From contig NZ_CP006882.1 in assembly GCF_000161795.2 (NCBI RefSeq), forward strand, positions 1,488,001 through 1,552,000: 64,000 bases of DNA, written 5' to 3'. Shown here piece after piece: positions 28,994 to 38,136 of this stretch. The DNA is from Synechococcus sp. WH 8109. Its GTDB lineage: Bacteria; Cyanobacteriota; Cyanobacteriia; PCC-6307; Cyanobiaceae. Numbering within the stretch: the first letter of the stretch is position 1; each line of letters opens with the position of its first letter. Position numbers and translations under genes: made by a program. Below the pieces are notes generated by a model. It searched no databases. It saw only the letters and a program-made list of their open reading frames with translations, and had not been told where the DNA came from.

Positions 28994-30082
28994 GTGACTG
29001 CACCCCGGAAGCGCAGGGTCTTCCCCTTCACTGCGGTGATCGGTCAAGAGGAGATGAAGTTGGCCCTGCTTCTCAACGTGATCGATCCGCGCATCGGCGG
29101 CGTGATGATCATGGGAGACCGTGGCACCGGCAAATCCACCACGATCCGTGCTCTAGCTGATCTGCTGCCGGACATCGACGTTGTCGCCGGCGATCCCTAC
29201 AACAGCTCGGCCAGCGATCCCGACCTGCAGAGCAGTGAGGTGCGCGAGCGGATGCAACAGGGGGAAACCCTGAGCACCGAACCGCGGCAGGTGCCGATGG
29301 TGGACCTTCCCCTCGGTGCAACGGAAGACCGCCTCTGCGGCACCATCGACATCGAGAAAGCCCTGAGCGAAGGCGTGCGTGCCTTTGAGCCCGGCCTGCT
29401 GGCCAAGGCCAACCGCGGCCTGCTCTACGTGGATGAGGTGAACCTGCTGGACGACCACCTCGTTGACGTGCTTCTCGATTCAGCGGCCTCCGGCTGGAAC
29501 ACGGTGGAACGGGAAGGCGTCTCCGTACGCCACCCCGCGCGTTTCGTGTTGATTGGCTCCGGAAACCCCGAGGAAGGCGAACTCCGCCCCCAGCTGCTCG
29601 ACCGATTCGGCATGAGCGTGGAAGTGCGCACCGTGCGTGATCCGGAGCTGCGGGTGCAGGTGGTGGACCAACGCACCTCCTTCGACAGCGATCCCGATGG
29701 CTTCAGCACCGCCGTGGAGGGCAATCAAAACGCACTGCAACAGCGGGTAGTGGAGGCACAGCAACGCCTCGACCAGGTGACCATCGATGAGGATCTGCGC
29801 CTGCGCATCTCCGCCGTCTGCGGCGAGCTGGATGTGGATGGTCTGCGGGGTGACATCGTCACCAACCGTGCCGCCCGGGCCCTAGCCGCCTTCGAGGGAC
29901 GCACGGACGTGAGCGAGGAAGACGTGGCCCGCGTAGCCTCCTGCTGCCTGCGCCACCGTCTTCGCAAAGACCCCCTTGAGCAGGTGGATTCCGGCGACCG
30001 TGTAGTGAAGGTGTTCTGCAAGGTGTTCGAGCGCAGCGAAAGCAGCGACCGCGCTGATTTCGAACTGGCCCTAGCCGCCTGA
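28994..30082 (+). CDS. chlI: Magnesium chelatase subunit ChlI (ATPase)
   Basis: A 362-residue AAA+ protein that powers Mg2+ insertion into protoporphyrin IX with ChlD and ChlH, the first step unique to chlorophyll. Walker A is GDRGTGKS (41-48), Walker B LLYVDEVNLLDDHLVD, with the helix-2 insert and sensor residues of the family (VLIGSGNPEEGELRPQLLDR). The frame opens at TTG 28988, but the GGAG at 28982-28985 sits 8 bases before GTG 28994 and only 2 before TTG, so GTG is preferred. Neighbours are unrelated (DUF3370, ruvC). Confidence 0.96.
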   Translation: MTAPRKRRVFPFTAVIGQEEMKLALLLNVIDPRIGGVMIMGDRGTGKSTTIRALADLLPDIDVVAGDPYNSSASDPDLQSSEVRERMQQGETLSTEPRQVPMVDLPLGATEDRLCGTIDIEKALSEGVRAFEPGLLAKANRGLLYVDEVNLLDDHLVDVLLDSAASGWNTVEREGVSVRHPARFVLIGSGNPEEGELRPQLLDRFGMSVEVRTVRDPELRVQVVDQRTSFDSDPDGFSTAVEGNQNALQQRVVEAQQRLDQVTIDEDLRLRISAVCGELDVDGLRGDIVTNRAARALAAFEGRTDVSEEDVARVASCCLRHRLRKDPLEQVDSGDRVVKVFCKVFERSESSDRADFELALAA

Positions 30083-30100
30083 TCCCCCCAGAATCAGCCC

Positions 30101-30565
30101 ATGCGGATCCTCGGCATCGACCCGGGCCTCGCCCGGGTGGGCTACGGGGTTATCGACATTCAGGACGGATGCCAGCGCATGCTCGATTGCGGCATTATCC
30201 AGACCGATTCCGGTCGCTCTGATGGTGATCGCATGGTTGAGATGGCTGGCGACCTGCGCCAGCTGATCCGGATCTGGCGCCCGGAACTGGCGGCCGTGGA
30301 GAAGTTTTTCTTCTACAGATCCAGCAACACCATCAACGTGGTGCAAGCGCGTGGCGTGGTGGTGATGACCCTGGCCCGCTTCAAGATCCCGATGGTGGAG
30401 TTTCCGCCCATGCAGATCAAACTCGCCGTGGCGGGGTTCGGCCATGCCGAGAAGGATGAAGTGCTGGAGGCGGTGATGCGGGAGTTGAACCTGGAGGAAC
30501 CGCCCCGACCGGATGATGCGGCCGATGCCCTTGCGGTGGCGCTGACGGCCTGGTTGCAGCGATGA
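30101..30565 (+). CDS. ruvC: Holliday junction resolvase RuvC
   Basis: A 154-residue RNase H-fold endonuclease that resolves Holliday junctions after RuvAB branch migration. The first catalytic acid is Asp7 in [29 protein letters not shown] and the C-terminal [12 protein letters not shown] with further acidic ligands are present. The length is normal. Its stop overlaps the next start by 4 bases (ATGA), so it forms a pair with the 5-formyltetrahydrofolate cyclo-ligase gene. A functional link between the two is not evident. Confidence 0.96.
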   Translation: MRILGIDPGLARVGYGVIDIQDGCQRMLDCGIIQTDSGRSDGDRMVEMAGDLRQLIRIWRPELAAVEKFFFYRSSNTINVVQARGVVVMTLARFKIPMVEFPPMQIKLAVAGFGHAEKDEVLEAVMRELNLEEPPRPDDAADALAVALTAWLQR

Positions 30566-31110
30566 GCAGCAAGCCAACCCTGCGCCGTCACTTCAAAGCC
30601 CAGCGTCATCTGGGAGAAGCAGCCACGCAATCCATCCAGAACGCCGTGGCGGCGCTGATCGGCCAGTCCAACTGCGGCAAGCGCCATGTGGGGGTCTACT
30701 GGCCCCTTCCGGGGGAGGTGGATGTACGGCCGCTGCGGGATGGTCCCCCTCCGCCCTTGGCCTTGCCGGTGGCCGATGGCTGCGGCGGACTCATCTACCG
30801 GAGCTGGAGTGAGGAGCCGCTTCAGCCCGATGGCTGCGGCATTCCAGCTCCTGCCGCGGGAGACGCTCTGAAACCCGATCAGCTGGCGCTGCTGCTGGTG
30901 CCGGCGCTGGCGGTGGACAGCACGGGAATCCGCCTGGGCTACGGCGGTGGGTATTACGACCGGCTCAGGGCTGATCCCGCCTGGGCTGCCGTGCCGGCCT
31001 GGGTGGTTCTCCCCTCGACCTGCCTTGCGGCCGAGGCGTTGCCTCGAGAGTCCTGGGATGTTCCGTTTACCGGCTGGATCACGGAACAGGGTGCTGGTCG
31101 GCCCGCCTGA
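30562..31110 (+). CDS. 5-formyltetrahydrofolate cyclo-ligase
   Basis: A 182-residue 5-FCL (MTHFS) family protein that converts 5-formyl-THF to 5,10-methenyl-THF with ATP. The signature [16 protein letters not shown] is present, along with the N-terminal [17 protein letters not shown] substrate region. It salvages folate into the pool handled by FolD. It overlaps ruvC by 4 bases. The end ([13 protein letters not shown]) matches the usual family C-terminus. Confidence 0.9.
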   Translation: MSSKPTLRRHFKAQRHLGEAATQSIQNAVAALIGQSNCGKRHVGVYWPLPGEVDVRPLRDGPPPPLALPVADGCGGLIYRSWSEEPLQPDGCGIPAPAAGDALKPDQLALLLVPALAVDSTGIRLGYGGGYYDRLRADPAWAAVPAWVVLPSTCLAAEALPRESWDVPFTGWITEQGAGRPA

Positions 31111-31121
31111 GGGGCCGCATC

Positions 31122-31565
31122 ATGGGCACCATTGATCGCCCTTCCATGCTGCGTCTGCTGGCTCCACTGCTTCTGCTCGGCTCGGTGCTGCACGGCGCGG
31201 TGCTGGCCCCTGCCAAGGCCCATCAGATCGAAAGTGCTCTGCAGTATCTCGATGGCGATCTGCAATTGAGCAGCAGCTTTTCCAACGGTGAGCCCACGCA
31301 GGGGGCCGTTGTTCGCTTGCTCAATGCCGATGGCACGCCAGGGCAGGAACTGGGCCGCACCGATGCCGAGGGACGCCTGAGCCTCGATCTCAGCAGCGTG
31401 GATAACGGCACCATTGATCTCCAGGTGGACGGTGGTCCAGGCCACCGCGACTACCTCGAACTTCCCGTTCGAGACGGCGAAGTGAATCTGAATGAGGTGG
31501 TCATGTTCCCCTTCAGCCTGGTGATGGTGGGGCTGCTGGTTAGCGTGCGACGTCGAAACGACTGA
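31122..31565 (+). CDS. Exported or membrane protein with a carboxypeptidase-regulatory-like domain
   Basis: A 147-residue protein with an N-terminal signal (MLRLLAPLLLLGSVLHGAVL, cleavage near PAKAH) and a C-terminal hydrophobic helix (VVMFPFSLVMVGLLVSV) followed by RRR, a type I membrane layout. The middle, GAVVRLLNADGTPGQELGRT and DAEGRLSLDLSSV, looks like a small Ig-like or carboxypeptidase-regulatory beta sandwich. Nickel/cobalt-uptake accessory proteins can look like this, but no metal transporter is nearby. An internal ATG at residue 9 may be the true start. Function unknown. Confidence 0.7.
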   Translation: MGTIDRPSMLRLLAPLLLLGSVLHGAVLAPAKAHQIESALQYLDGDLQLSSSFSNGEPTQGAVVRLLNADGTPGQELGRTDAEGRLSLDLSSVDNGTIDLQVDGGPGHRDYLELPVRDGEVNLNEVVMFPFSLVMVGLLVSVRRRND

Positions 31566-31572
31566 GCCCCGC

Positions 31573-31995
31573 ATGGCCACCAGCACCGGCAGTGATGCCC
31601 TCGACCGGATGGTGGAGCGCTTGGGCGGCACCGCCGATCCAAAACGCCGCTACGAGTACGTGCTCTGGTTGGCCAAGAAGCTCGCGCCCATGCCGGCCGA
31701 GGAGCAGACCGACGACATCAAGGTGAAGGGATGTGTGTCGCAGGTGTTTGTACGGGGTGCCCTCGATGAAGGAGTGATGCACTGGCAGGGGGACTCCGAT
31801 GCACTGATCACCAAGGGACTTCTGGCGTTGTTGATCCAGGGGCTGGATGGATTGACGCCGGCCCAGGTTCAGGCTGTGGACCCGGCCTTCATTGCGGCCA
31901 CAGGCCTGCAGGCCAGCCTGACGCCCTCCCGCGCCAATGGCTTCCTCAACATCCTCCTGGCCATGCAGGAGCAGGCCCGTCAACTGGAAAGCTGA
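31573..31995 (+). CDS. sufE: Cysteine desulfurase-activating sulfur acceptor SufE
   Basis: A 140-residue SufE protein that takes sulfur from a cysteine desulfurase (SufS) and passes it to Fe-S assembly. The acceptor cysteine is in DDIKVKGCVSQVFVRG, and the fold-defining RYEYVLWLAKKLAPMPAEE precedes it. The length is standard. It begins 7 bases after the preceding membrane protein gene. No other suf genes are present in the window. Confidence 0.93.
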   Translation: MATSTGSDALDRMVERLGGTADPKRRYEYVLWLAKKLAPMPAEEQTDDIKVKGCVSQVFVRGALDEGVMHWQGDSDALITKGLLALLIQGLDGLTPAQVQAVDPAFIAATGLQASLTPSRANGFLNILLAMQEQARQLES

Positions 31996-32082
31996 CCCGA
32001 GGGCTGTTCAGGACAGGAACAGAAGCCGAATCACGTCAATACATAGAGTCGCTCGCAAACGTTCCAACACGGATCACAGGGG

Positions 32083-33390
32083 ATGGCAGCAAAGGTCGGC
32101 GTGGGTCTGCTGGGACTGGGCACTGTTGGGGGTGGAGTGGCTTCGATCCTCCAGAACCCCAGCGAACGTCACCCGCTGGTTGGTGAACTGGAGCTGATCC
32201 GTGTTGCCGTCCGCGATCTGAACCGCCCCCGGCCCGTGGCCCTGGACGAAAGCCTGCTGACCACCGACCCATCGGCGGTGATTCAGGACCCAGCCGTGGA
32301 CGTGGTAGTGGAGGTGATCGGTGGTCTGGAGCCGGCCCGCAGCTTGATTCTCCAGGCGATTGCAGCCGGCAAATCCGTGGTAACTGCCAACAAGGCCGTG
32401 ATCGCACGCCACGGTCAGGAAATCGCTGAGGCGGCGGCCGCCGCCGGGGTGTACGTGCTGATCGAGGCCGCCGTTGGTGGCGGCATTCCCATCATTGAGC
32501 CGCTGAAGCAGTCCCTGGGGGGCAACCGCATCAACCGCGTCAGCGGCATCATCAACGGCACAACCAATTACATCCTCACCCGCATGGCTGAGGAGGGAGC
32601 CGCCTATGACGCGGTGCTCAAGGATGCCCAGGAGCTGGGCTACGCCGAAGCCGATCCGGCAGCGGATGTGGACGGTCTTGACGCGGCCGACAAGATCGCG
32701 ATCCTGGCCACCCTGGCCTTCGGCGGCAGCGTGGATCGCGCTGCCGTTCCCACCGACGGCATCAGTGGCCTGCAGGGCGTGGATGTTGATTACGCCAACC
32801 AATTGGGCTACGGCGTGAAGCTGCTGGCCGTGGCCGAGCGCATGGCTGAGAGCGGCGATCCCCTGCCCCTTTCCCTGCGGGTGCAGCCCACGCTGGTTCC
32901 CAAGGACCACCCCCTTGCGGGCGTGAACGGCGTCAACAACGCCATCCTTGTGGAAGGTGACCCCATCGGCAGAGTGATGTTCTACGGCCCCGGTGCGGGA
33001 GCCGGCCCGACCGCCTCTGCAGTGGTGGCCGACATCCTCAACATCGCTGGCATCCGCCAGGCCAGTGAAGGGCCGGGGAACGTGGATCCTCTGCTGGCGG
33101 CCAGCAGCTGGCGACCCTGCGCTTTGGTTGACTCAGGCGACATCCGCCAACGCCACTATGTGCGTTTCAAAACAAAAGACGCCCCTGGCGTGATTGGCAA
33201 CGTGGGTGGCTGCTTCGGCCAACGCAACGTGTCGATCCAGTCGATCGTGCAGTTCAATGCCAGCGACGCCGGCGCCGAGATCGTTGTGATCACCCACGAA
33301 GTGAGCCAACGTCAGATGAATGAAACCCTGGACGCTATCCAGGCTTTGCCGGAGGTATCTGGCCTGGCCGCTCATCTCGGCTGCCTCTAG
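32083..33390 (+). CDS. hom: Homoserine dehydrogenase
   Basis: A 435-residue enzyme that reduces aspartate semialdehyde to homoserine for threonine and methionine. The N-terminal Rossmann fold starts VGVGLLGLGTVGGGVASIL; the substrate region includes IEAAVGGGIPIIEPLKQSLG and INGTTNYILTRM; a C-terminal ACT domain (DAPGVIGNVGGCFGQRNVSI) suggests feedback control by threonine. It is monofunctional, with no aspartokinase fused. An 87-base gap separates it from sufE, so it probably has its own promoter. Confidence 0.95.
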   Translation: MAAKVGVGLLGLGTVGGGVASILQNPSERHPLVGELELIRVAVRDLNRPRPVALDESLLTTDPSAVIQDPAVDVVVEVIGGLEPARSLILQAIAAGKSVVTANKAVIARHGQEIAEAAAAAGVYVLIEAAVGGGIPIIEPLKQSLGGNRINRVSGIINGTTNYILTRMAEEGAAYDAVLKDAQELGYAEADPAADVDGLDAADKIAILATLAFGGSVDRAAVPTDGISGLQGVDVDYANQLGYGVKLLAVAERMAESGDPLPLSLRVQPTLVPKDHPLAGVNGVNNAILVEGDPIGRVMFYGPGAGAGPTASAVVADILNIAGIRQASEGPGNVDPLLAASSWRPCALVDSGDIRQRHYVRFKTKDAPGVIGNVGGCFGQRNVSIQSIVQFNASDAGAEIVVITHEVSQRQMNETLDAIQALPEVSGLAAHLGCL

Positions 33391-33554
33391 GAAGAGCTTC
33401 AGCCCTGGCGAATGCCCCCTGGCGTGCGTCAGAGTATCAAGAACTTTCACAGCACGGGCCTGAATTTTCAGATCTGTGCTCGAAACGGTTCATGCAGAAC
33501 CTCACTTGTTCGAGTCCCGGTCAAGGCTGCTCCCTAGAGGAGGGGGTGAATCCG

Positions 33555-33728
33555 ATGATGGTGCACCAGGGGGATTGCGTTAATCTTGATAGTGACGACG
33601 ACACCTATCAAGTGATCGGCGTGGATGGTGACCACGACCGCTGCTGGGTGCGCCGCTGGCCCCTGCAGAGCAACGAGGGCTCACCAGTGTTCGAAATCTC
33701 GTTGGAAAGGATTCGCCAGGTTGGGTAA
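33555..33728 (+). CDS. Small conserved hypothetical protein
   Basis: A 57-residue soluble protein, MMVHQGDCVNLDSDDDTYQV at the start and FEISLERIRQVG at the end, resembling a small SH3-like barrel fold found in cyanobacterial short proteins. The frame is open from 33492, but a GAGGAGG at 33537-33543 lies before the ATG pair at 33555/33558, which I take as the start. No motif gives a function. It lies between hom and the DppA-like gene. Confidence 0.6.
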   Translation: MMVHQGDCVNLDSDDDTYQVIGVDGDHDRCWVRRWPLQSNEGSPVFEISLERIRQVG

Positions 33729-33768
33729 GGCGCTGTTGAATGGGCCGACCCGTGTTGGTTGAGACCCG

Positions 33769-35421
33769 TTGAAGCGCATCGATCGCCCCACGAGATTGAT
33801 GTGCGGTGGCGCGCTGACGGCTCTGGCCTTGGCCATCACTCAGATGGGGTGTCAGGCCCCGCCTCCCACCAACCGCATCACGGTAGCCTCAGCGGGCCGA
33901 ATCAGCTCCCTGGATCCAGCCCAGGCCAGCACCCTCGGCGCCACGCAGCTGATCAGCGCCCTGGGGGATCCGCTCTATCGCCTCAGGCGGGATGGCTCTC
34001 TGGAACCTCGCCTGGCGGCATCGGCCCCCGTTCTGAGTGATGGCGGTCGCACCGTCACGGTTCCCCTGCGGACCGATGTGCGTTTTCACGATGGAACGCC
34101 GTTCAATGCCGCAGCCATGGCCTTCAGCCTGCGGCGCTTCCTCGAGATCGGAACCCTCAGCTATGTGGTGGGCGATCGGATTGCGGCGGTGGAGGAAGCC
34201 GACAGCCACACCCTGCGGCTGCGCCTCAGTCGCCCCTCCACATCCCTGCAGGGCCTGCTGACGTCGATCAACCTCACCCCGATCTCACCAACGGCCTACA
34301 GCAACCACCAAGACCGTTTTCTGCACGACCGCTTTGTGGGGACAGGCCCATACAAACTGGGCCGCTTCAGCGAACATCAGCAACGCTTGGAGCCCTTTGC
34401 CCAGTACTGGGGTGAGGCGCCGCGCAACAACGGCCTCGATCTGATCACGCTGAGCAACTCCACGGCGCTCTTCGGAGCATTGCGCAGTGGCGAGGTGGAT
34501 CTGCTGCTCTCCGCCTCGATCGACGAAGACCAGCGCCACACCATGCATGAACGGGCCAGCGCGGGGGAGCTGCACGAGTCGGTGGGTCCGGCGATGGAGA
34601 TCGGCTACATCACCCTGCTGAGCAACCGTGAGCCATTCCAGGACCCCAACCTGAGGCGAGCCCTGGCCGTCAGCCTGAACCGAAGCGAGATTAGTGAACG
34701 GGTGAGCTACGGGCTGCGCCGTCCGCTGCGGGCGCTGGTGCCCCCCAGCCTGGCCGGTGGCGCTATGGCCCCATGGCCCGAACACAACCCCGAGCAGGCC
34801 CGCGAACTGCTCCAGACAGCGGGCTACTGCAACGGCAGCACCCTGCGCTTTCCGCTCACCTTCCGCTCCAACGTGCCCGCCGACAAATTGCTGGCCCTCA
34901 CCTGGCAGGCCCAGGTGCAACGGGACCTCTCGGACTGCCTGGCGTTGGATCTGGATGGCGTCGAATCCACCACCATCTACCGCCAACTGGGTGAAGGTGC
35001 CTTCAAAGCCGTGATGCTGGATTGGCGCGGCAGCTACCCCGATCCGGAGGCCTATCTGACGCCGCTGTTGAGCTGCACCTCGGTGGAGGGCAATATCTGC
35101 ATGGAGGGAGAAGCAGCCATCAGCGGCAGCTTCTGGAGTGCCCCCGGATTGCAGACCGCCCTGCTGAAATCCGACACGCTGACGGACTATGCCCGCCGCA
35201 CCGCCCTGGATCGTGTGGACCATCTCTCCGCCGACGGTGCCGCCTACATCCCCGTCTGGCTGGATTCACCTCGGGCCTGGGCCCAGCTGAACCTCCACCC
35301 TCCACGATTTGATGGCAGTGGTCAGCTGATGCTCGCTGAGCTGGAGCGCCGCCAGGACGGAGGATCAAAGAAAAGAGCGATGAACAGGGGAGCGACGAAC
35401 AGCGGAGCGACGAAAGACTGA
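33769..35421 (+). CDS. ABC transporter substrate-binding lipoprotein, family 5 (DppA/OppA type)
   Basis: A 550-residue solute-binding protein. The N-terminus is a lipoprotein signal ending in ITQMGC, and the mature part begins with the family 5 pattern RITVASAGRISSLDPAQAST; LRTDVRFHDGTPFNAAAMAF and DRFVGTGPYKLGRF follow. The family binds peptides, nickel or other solutes at the outer face. The C-terminus carries a 15-base tandem repeat. Start is TTG at 33769. Stop and next start overlap as TGATG with a DppB-type permease; the second permease and the ATPases are not adjacent. Confidence 0.88.
   Translation: MKRIDRPTRLMCGGALTALALAITQMGCQAPPPTNRITVASAGRISSLDPAQASTLGATQLISALGDPLYRLRRDGSLEPRLAASAPVLSDGGRTVTVPLRTDVRFHDGTPFNAAAMAFSLRRFLEIGTLSYVVGDRIAAVEEADSHTLRLRLSRPSTSLQGLLTSINLTPISPTAYSNHQDRFLHDRFVGTGPYKLGRFSEHQQRLEPFAQYWGEAPRNNGLDLITLSNSTALFGALRSGEVDLLLSASIDEDQRHTMHERASAGELHESVGPAMEIGYITLLSNREPFQDPNLRRALAVSLNRSEISERVSYGLRRPLRALVPPSLAGGAMAPWPEHNPEQARELLQTAGYCNGSTLRFPLTFRSNVPADKLLALTWQAQVQRDLSDCLALDLDGVESTTIYRQLGEGAFKAVMLDWRGSYPDPEAYLTPLLSCTSVEGNICMEGEAAISGSFWSAPGLQTALLKSDTLTDYARRTALDRVDHLSADGAAYIPVWLDSPRAWAQLNLHPPRFDGSGQLMLAELERRQDGGSKKRAMNRGATNSGATKD
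35375..35418 (+). repeat. 15-base tandem repeat at the end of the dppA-like gene
   Basis: Three near-identical copies begin at 35375, 35390 and 35405 (GAGCGAYGAACAGSG, the last one base short). They run up to the TGA stop and encode the variable tail RAMNR-GATNS-GATKD. Confidence 0.7.
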
Positions 35422-36440
35422 TGGGACGCGCCCGAGACCTTGCCCGCTACAGCGCCACACGCCTCGCCCTGGCGCCATTGATGTTGTGGCTGATCGCCAG
35501 CCTGGTGTTCCTGTTGCTCCGCGTCGCCCCAGGGGATCCCGTTGATGCGGTGCTCGGCAGCCGTGCCCCCGCCGCCGCCAAAGCCGCCATGCGAGCTCGG
35601 CTGGGCCTGGATCAATCGTTGCTGGATCAGTACCTCAGCTATCTCAACGGATTGATCCAAGGCGATCTGGGGCAGGCCCTGATCAACCAGGAGCCGGTTC
35701 GAGCCATCATCGGCAAAACCCTCCCCGCCAGCCTAGAACTGAGCGTGATCGCCCTGGTGTTGGCTGCTGTGGTGGGGCTGAGCATTGGCTTCAGCGGCAT
35801 TGCCCGGCCCGAGGGAAAGATTGACCTGGGCGGACGCCTCTACGGATTGGGCACCTATGCCCTGCCGCCCTTCTGGATGGCCATGCTGGTGCAGCTGGTG
35901 TTCGCCGTCAGCCTGGGCTGGTTGCCGGTGGGCGGACGCTTCCCCCCAAGCCTTCTCCCCCCCGAGGGCAGCGGATTTTTCCTGCTGGACAGCGCTCTAG
36001 AAAACAACTGGGCCGCTTTCCGAGGCACCGTGCGTCACCTGATCCTGCCCGCGGGGACCCTGGCCCTGCTGCTCAGCGGCACCTTCACGACCGCCCTGCG
36101 ACTGAACCTGCGACGCACACTGCGCGGCGACTACGTGGAAGCGGCGCGCAGCCGCGGTCTGAGTGAGCGCCAGGTGATCCTGCGCCACGGGCTGCCCAAT
36201 GCTTTGCTGCCGGTGCTCACCATTGCTGGCATCACCGTGGCCTCATTGATCGGTGGGGCCCTGCTGATTGAAGTGACCTTTTCCTGGCCAGGCATTGCCT
36301 TGCGGCTGCAGGAAGCCATCAACCAGAGGGACTACCCCGTCGTTCAGGGGATCGTGGTGGTGATCGCCGCCCTTGTGGTGCTAGTGAGTGTTGCTGTTGA
36401 CCTGCTGGTGGCCGCCCTCGATCCACGGGTGCGCTACTGA
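35421..36440 (+). CDS. ABC transporter permease, DppB type
   Basis: A 339-residue inner-membrane permease with the DppB/OppB layout: an N-terminal helix then WLIASLVFLLLRVAPGDPVD, and the EAA loop EAARSRGLSERQVILRHGLP that couples to the ATPase. About six helices are expected. It starts inside the stop of the substrate-binding gene (TGATG), so the two are translationally coupled. No DppC partner follows: the next gene lies convergent on the other strand and overlaps by 7 bases. The partner subunits must lie elsewhere if the transporter works. Confidence 0.88.
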   Translation: MGRARDLARYSATRLALAPLMLWLIASLVFLLLRVAPGDPVDAVLGSRAPAAAKAAMRARLGLDQSLLDQYLSYLNGLIQGDLGQALINQEPVRAIIGKTLPASLELSVIALVLAAVVGLSIGFSGIARPEGKIDLGGRLYGLGTYALPPFWMAMLVQLVFAVSLGWLPVGGRFPPSLLPPEGSGFFLLDSALENNWAAFRGTVRHLILPAGTLALLLSGTFTTALRLNLRRTLRGDYVEAARSRGLSERQVILRHGLPNALLPVLTIAGITVASLIGGALLIEVTFSWPGIALRLQEAINQRDYPVVQGIVVVIAALVVLVSVAVDLLVAALDPRVRY

Positions 36441-38083
36441 TCCAGCAGCTGCAGGGCCCTGCGATGGCCCAAGCGATGCCAGCGCGTCTTGGAACTGGCG
36501 TCCATCAGATGAACGGCATCGTTGCGGGGTGACATGGAGTTCAGGGAATCAAGAAAACCGATGACTTCATGGGCAATCACCCGTTGAACGCTGAGGGGGT
36601 TGACGCCCACCAACTCTTCGCCGAGCCGGAAGATGTCGTCCCCCTCTGACGCCTTGCCCTGGCCATCCACGCGAATCGGTGAAAAGTGACTGGCCCCCTC
36701 CACAACCACCACCCGACTGGCGGGATGCGCCGCCAACCCAGCCAAAAGAGCCAGCTGCTCATCCAGAGGAGGGGTGATCAGATCGAGGGTGCCACCCACC
36801 ATCAACAGTGGAATCGACAACGCCCGACTGGTGCGGTGCGGCCAGATCAACCCACCAAAGCTGTTGAGCCCCACCACCGCACGTGGCGGCGAGTCCATTT
36901 CTTTGCCATCGAGCACATGGCCTGCCGCCAGTTCGCACTGGAGCACTTCCGACAGGTTGGTGAGGGGCAAGCCCGCCAGGGCCGCTTCACAGCGCTGGGA
37001 CATCCCGGGCACCAGCTTCGCCCCACTGGCCAGGAGGGCCGTTAAGGCACCCAGGGAATGGCCCATCAGCACCACCTCGGTCCCGGGGATATTCAAATCA
37101 CCCCGTTGTTGCGCCTCCAGCACCGCCGCCAGGTCAGCCAAGCGATCACCAAGTGCTAAGGCACCATCAAACGATCGACGCCCCTCCAGCAAACCCTGAA
37201 CAGCGGCGGCATCGCTGCCGGGATGCTCAAGCACCAGCACGGGCCAGCCAGCCTGCATCAGCGAACGCGCCAGCCAGTGAAAGTGGTTGGGATCCCCGCC
37301 CAGCCCCGGCATCATCAAGACCCATGTCTGATCCGCTCGAGGCGACTCGGGGATCCAACGTTCCAGCCGCAATGGATGTGAACGATGGCCTACCGCAAGC
37401 GTTGCGCGACGGGGCGCATCAGCCGAGGCAGAACGCTCCCAGCCCTTGAGGGGCTGCAGCCGAGCCTCTTCCTGAGCCAAAGCCCGCATCAAGGCCTGAT
37501 GGCGCTTCAATTCCAGCCGCCAGCGATTGGCAGCAGCCACCAACGCATCCAGATCAAGACGCAACTGTGGGGTGGGCAACGCCTCGAACACATCCAGTGT
37601 TGAAACGGTTTCCTGCCGTTCGAGCAACTGATCCAGCGTTGCGAGCACCAGCGAACGGTTGATGCGCTCTCCATCCTCCACACGAATCAATTCCCCCAGC
37701 GCATGCAGCAGCGGCCCCGCCCCCCAGCTGCTGAGCAGCTGACGCCCGAGGCTGCGGCGGGAGAGTACCGGAGCCTGGAGCAGACGGATCAGCCCCTTGC
37801 GGCTCTCGGGGGCGAGAAGCCCCATCCAGGTGGACAACTCCGATCGCGAGAGCTGCGCTGGATCAGCCGTGGGGGAACGCACAAAGGCGCCGTGTTCCTC
37901 CACCGAAACTGGAAGAACCACGCCGTCGATCTTGACCTCCACACGTTCTGTGGAGCCGACAGGCCACGATCCGCACGTGCTGAGCAGCAGACTGCCCATC
38001 AAGCCCATCGCGATGCATCGTCCTGTTAAGCGTCCGCGCAGCAACGCCTGATCCCCTGCGGTGGTGGACCCAGTTTCCATCAC
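36434..38083 (-). CDS. DUF1400-type alpha/beta hydrolase, probable lipoprotein
   Basis: A 549-residue protein. The N-terminus has a hydrophobic signal with a lipobox-like LLLSTCGS (Cys about 37), then a 190-residue helical DUF1400-like region, then an alpha/beta-hydrolase domain: VLMMPGLGGDPNHFHWLARS (oxyanion region), nucleophile GHSLGA (Ser343), LMVGGTLDLITPPLDEQ (Asp region) and VEGASHFSPI (His). Relatives are exported lipases or esterases of unknown substrate in cyanobacteria. The ATG could be either of two adjacent codons. It converges with the DppB-type gene by 7 bases and diverges from the MFS gene. Confidence 0.82.
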   Translation of the reverse strand: MMETGSTTAGDQALLRGRLTGRCIAMGLMGSLLLSTCGSWPVGSTERVEVKIDGVVLPVSVEEHGAFVRSPTADPAQLSRSELSTWMGLLAPESRKGLIRLLQAPVLSRRSLGRQLLSSWGAGPLLHALGELIRVEDGERINRSLVLATLDQLLERQETVSTLDVFEALPTPQLRLDLDALVAAANRWRLELKRHQALMRALAQEEARLQPLKGWERSASADAPRRATLAVGHRSHPLRLERWIPESPRADQTWVLMMPGLGGDPNHFHWLARSLMQAGWPVLVLEHPGSDAAAVQGLLEGRRSFDGALALGDRLADLAAVLEAQQRGDLNIPGTEVVLMGHSLGALTALLASGAKLVPGMSQRCEAALAGLPLTNLSEVLQCELAAGHVLDGKEMDSPPRAVVGLNSFGGLIWPHRTSRALSIPLLMVGGTLDLITPPLDEQLALLAGLAAHPASRVVVVEGASHFSPIRVDGQGKASEGDDIFRLGEELVGVNPLSVQRVIAHEVIGFLDSLNSMSPRNDAVHLMDASSKTRWHRLGHRRALQLLDQ

Positions 38084-38136
38084 CCCTAAGAAACGTCACC
38101 CGACTGAGGTTCCTGGCGTCCATCGGTGCCGGCGGA

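Noticed and set aside
33505-33530. tRNA T-arm-like sequence (GTTCGAGTCC)
   Set aside because: The bases on either side do not form a 5-base T stem and no acceptor or anticodon arm can be folded.
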